Shown: in pieces, positions 63,113-64,000 of the stretch
Layout of the letters: the number at the start of each line of letters is the position of its first letter
How positions within the stretch are numbered: the stretch's first letter is position 1
DNA from: Paramecium pentaurelia
Lineage: Eukaryota > Ciliophora > Oligohymenophorea > Peniculida > Parameciidae
DNA length: 64,000 bases
Assembly (NCBI GenBank): GCA_905183005.1
Contig: CAJJDO010000002.1
Coordinates: forward strand, 720,656 to 784,655
Reading direction: 5' to 3'
Made by a program: the position numbers and the translations under genes
The notes under the pieces: model-generated
The model's input: only the letters and a program-made list of their open reading frames with translations
Told to the model about the DNA's origin: nothing
Databases searched by the model: none

Positions 63113-64000
63113 TCATTAATTATTATCTTCATTATACATTTATAACTTTTATTACACGACTATTAATCTCTCAGCAAGTGTTTATTTCTAGTTTTTTAAA
63201 ATAATAATATACTTATTATAATTCTAAGATGTTTTTCTCATTTAACACAATTTTTTCATATTCTTCAAAAAAAGCAATTTTTTATAGAATTTTTTCCATT
63301 TAAACATTAATAATAGCATTGATACATTAATTTAATTTATTTTCTTCTTTAACAATTTCATTTTCAGCTTTTTTAATTGAATCTTCTTTGAAATGAACAA
63401 TTAAATTGTGATCAAGATCATTCTTTAATAGATATATAATATTTACTAAACTATTTTATAGGTTGGTTTATTATTAAATTAAATCTTAGTGAAGAGTTCC
63501 ATTACACAATTTATCACCATTTTATTATTTTGATTCTTCATTTTAATTTAATCGTTTTTAAAAAATAGATATATGATAAGCATATAGATTGGAAGAATCA
63601 GAGAAAATTTAAGGCTAATTTTTTAATATTATAAATAATACTTCTTCACTAGCTATTCTACTTGCTAAATCATAAATAGTCCATTTTTACAATTGTTCTT
63701 TTCCATCTAAAGAACGAATAATGGAAGATTGCTTTTTAAGTGGATACATTAAAAAATTAATTAAAATCTAAACAACATCTAATTTGACTTTTCTATTTTC
63801 ATTTACATATTCTGTAATTTTATCCCAACCAATTTCTGGATTTTCTTATATGTAATTTAACATATCTGATAATTCTTTATCATTTAATTAAGAGTCTGAT
63901 TGTTCTGTCTAATCAATTTAAATATTAATATTTTTCAATTTTTCTTCAATATCAGTTTTAAAAAAGTCTTCTGCACAAAGTATGTTTGGAAAATGATTAT
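63113..64000 (-). CDS. SWI3/SMARCC/RSC8-like chromatin remodelling subunit, 3' part
   Basis: The frame enters from beyond the window end and stops at TGA 63113-63115; one 25-nt intron at 63188-63212. After an acidic linker, a SANT-like domain reads WDKITEYV then VKLDVVQILINFLMYPL, matching the SWI3-type ending (SxxxCxxxFLxLPI). The C-terminus is the conserved coiled coil of this family: VKEENKLNQCINAIINVQME, then KILQKIAFFEEYEKIV, then LELQQKQTLAERLIVVQQ, parallel to LMVETQMKKLExKLxHFEELE in SMARCC proteins. The SWIRM domain expected upstream lies outside the window. Core scaffold of SWI/SNF-type remodellers. Confidence 0.78.

Noticed and set aside
1..64000. CRISPR arrays, bacterial operons or insertion sequences
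   Set aside because: No short regularly spaced repeats, no transposase-like frames and no ribosome-binding sites; the code, introns and gene families are ciliate.

Overview
The window is macronuclear-type DNA of a ciliate, almost certainly Paramecium (aurelia-type). The base composition is very A+T-rich. Long reading frames open only when TAA and TAG are read as glutamine and TGA alone as stop. Nearly every interrupted frame is repaired by removing a 22-32 nt GTA...AG intron. Genes are closely packed on both strands, with some neighbours only 15-22 bp apart. A standard-code translation fragments all of them, so every coordinate here comes from reading with the ciliate code. Homology calls are made by eye from motifs.

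Region 1 (1-5.3 kb, + strand): a GYF-domain protein (its 3' end is repeated at the window start), a short Cdc20-like WD-repeat protein, ribosomal protein eL24, an unknown protein and a two-segment membrane protein. Region 2 (5.5-19.5 kb, - strand): one giant coiled-coil gene built on four diverged units of about 415-433 residues. It is artificially lengthened by two long near-exact duplications, each abutting a single N. Region 3 (19.8-23.7 kb): a sparse stretch with a broken SPRY gene, an aquaporin-like fragment, a RING plus PHD-like protein, an unknown fragment and a stand-alone chromoshadow-domain protein. Region 4 (23.9-34.6 kb): tRNA-Glu(UUC), an ARM-like helical protein, eIF3f, an RGG-tailed protein, a two-repeat Myb protein, a phospholipid scramblase, a histidine phosphatase and a 17-beta-HSD12-like reductase.

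Region 5 (34.4-43.6 kb): a membrane-anchored TTLL enzyme (5' part duplicated across another N), a long coiled-coil EF-hand protein, an alpha/beta hydrolase with a UIM, and a coiled-coil protein. Region 6 (44.1-64 kb): a roughly 2,960-residue anoctamin with a giant C-terminal extension, an IQ-motif coiled-coil protein, a candidate N-myristoylated PP1-binding protein, a hormone-sensitive-lipase relative, a SHIPPO/PG-rich-repeat protein, an unknown protein and the 3' part of a SWI3/SMARCC-like chromatin remodelling subunit.

There is no operon logic. Ciliary and cytoskeletal genes (TTLL, SHIPPO, EF-hand and IQ coiled coils), lipid and membrane genes (scramblase, anoctamin, HSL, SDR) and chromatin genes (chromoshadow, Myb, RING-PHD, SWI3) are simply interspersed. 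Four single Ns (288, 10927, 13970, 35489) each sit between two long near-identical copies and look like unmerged contig overlaps.
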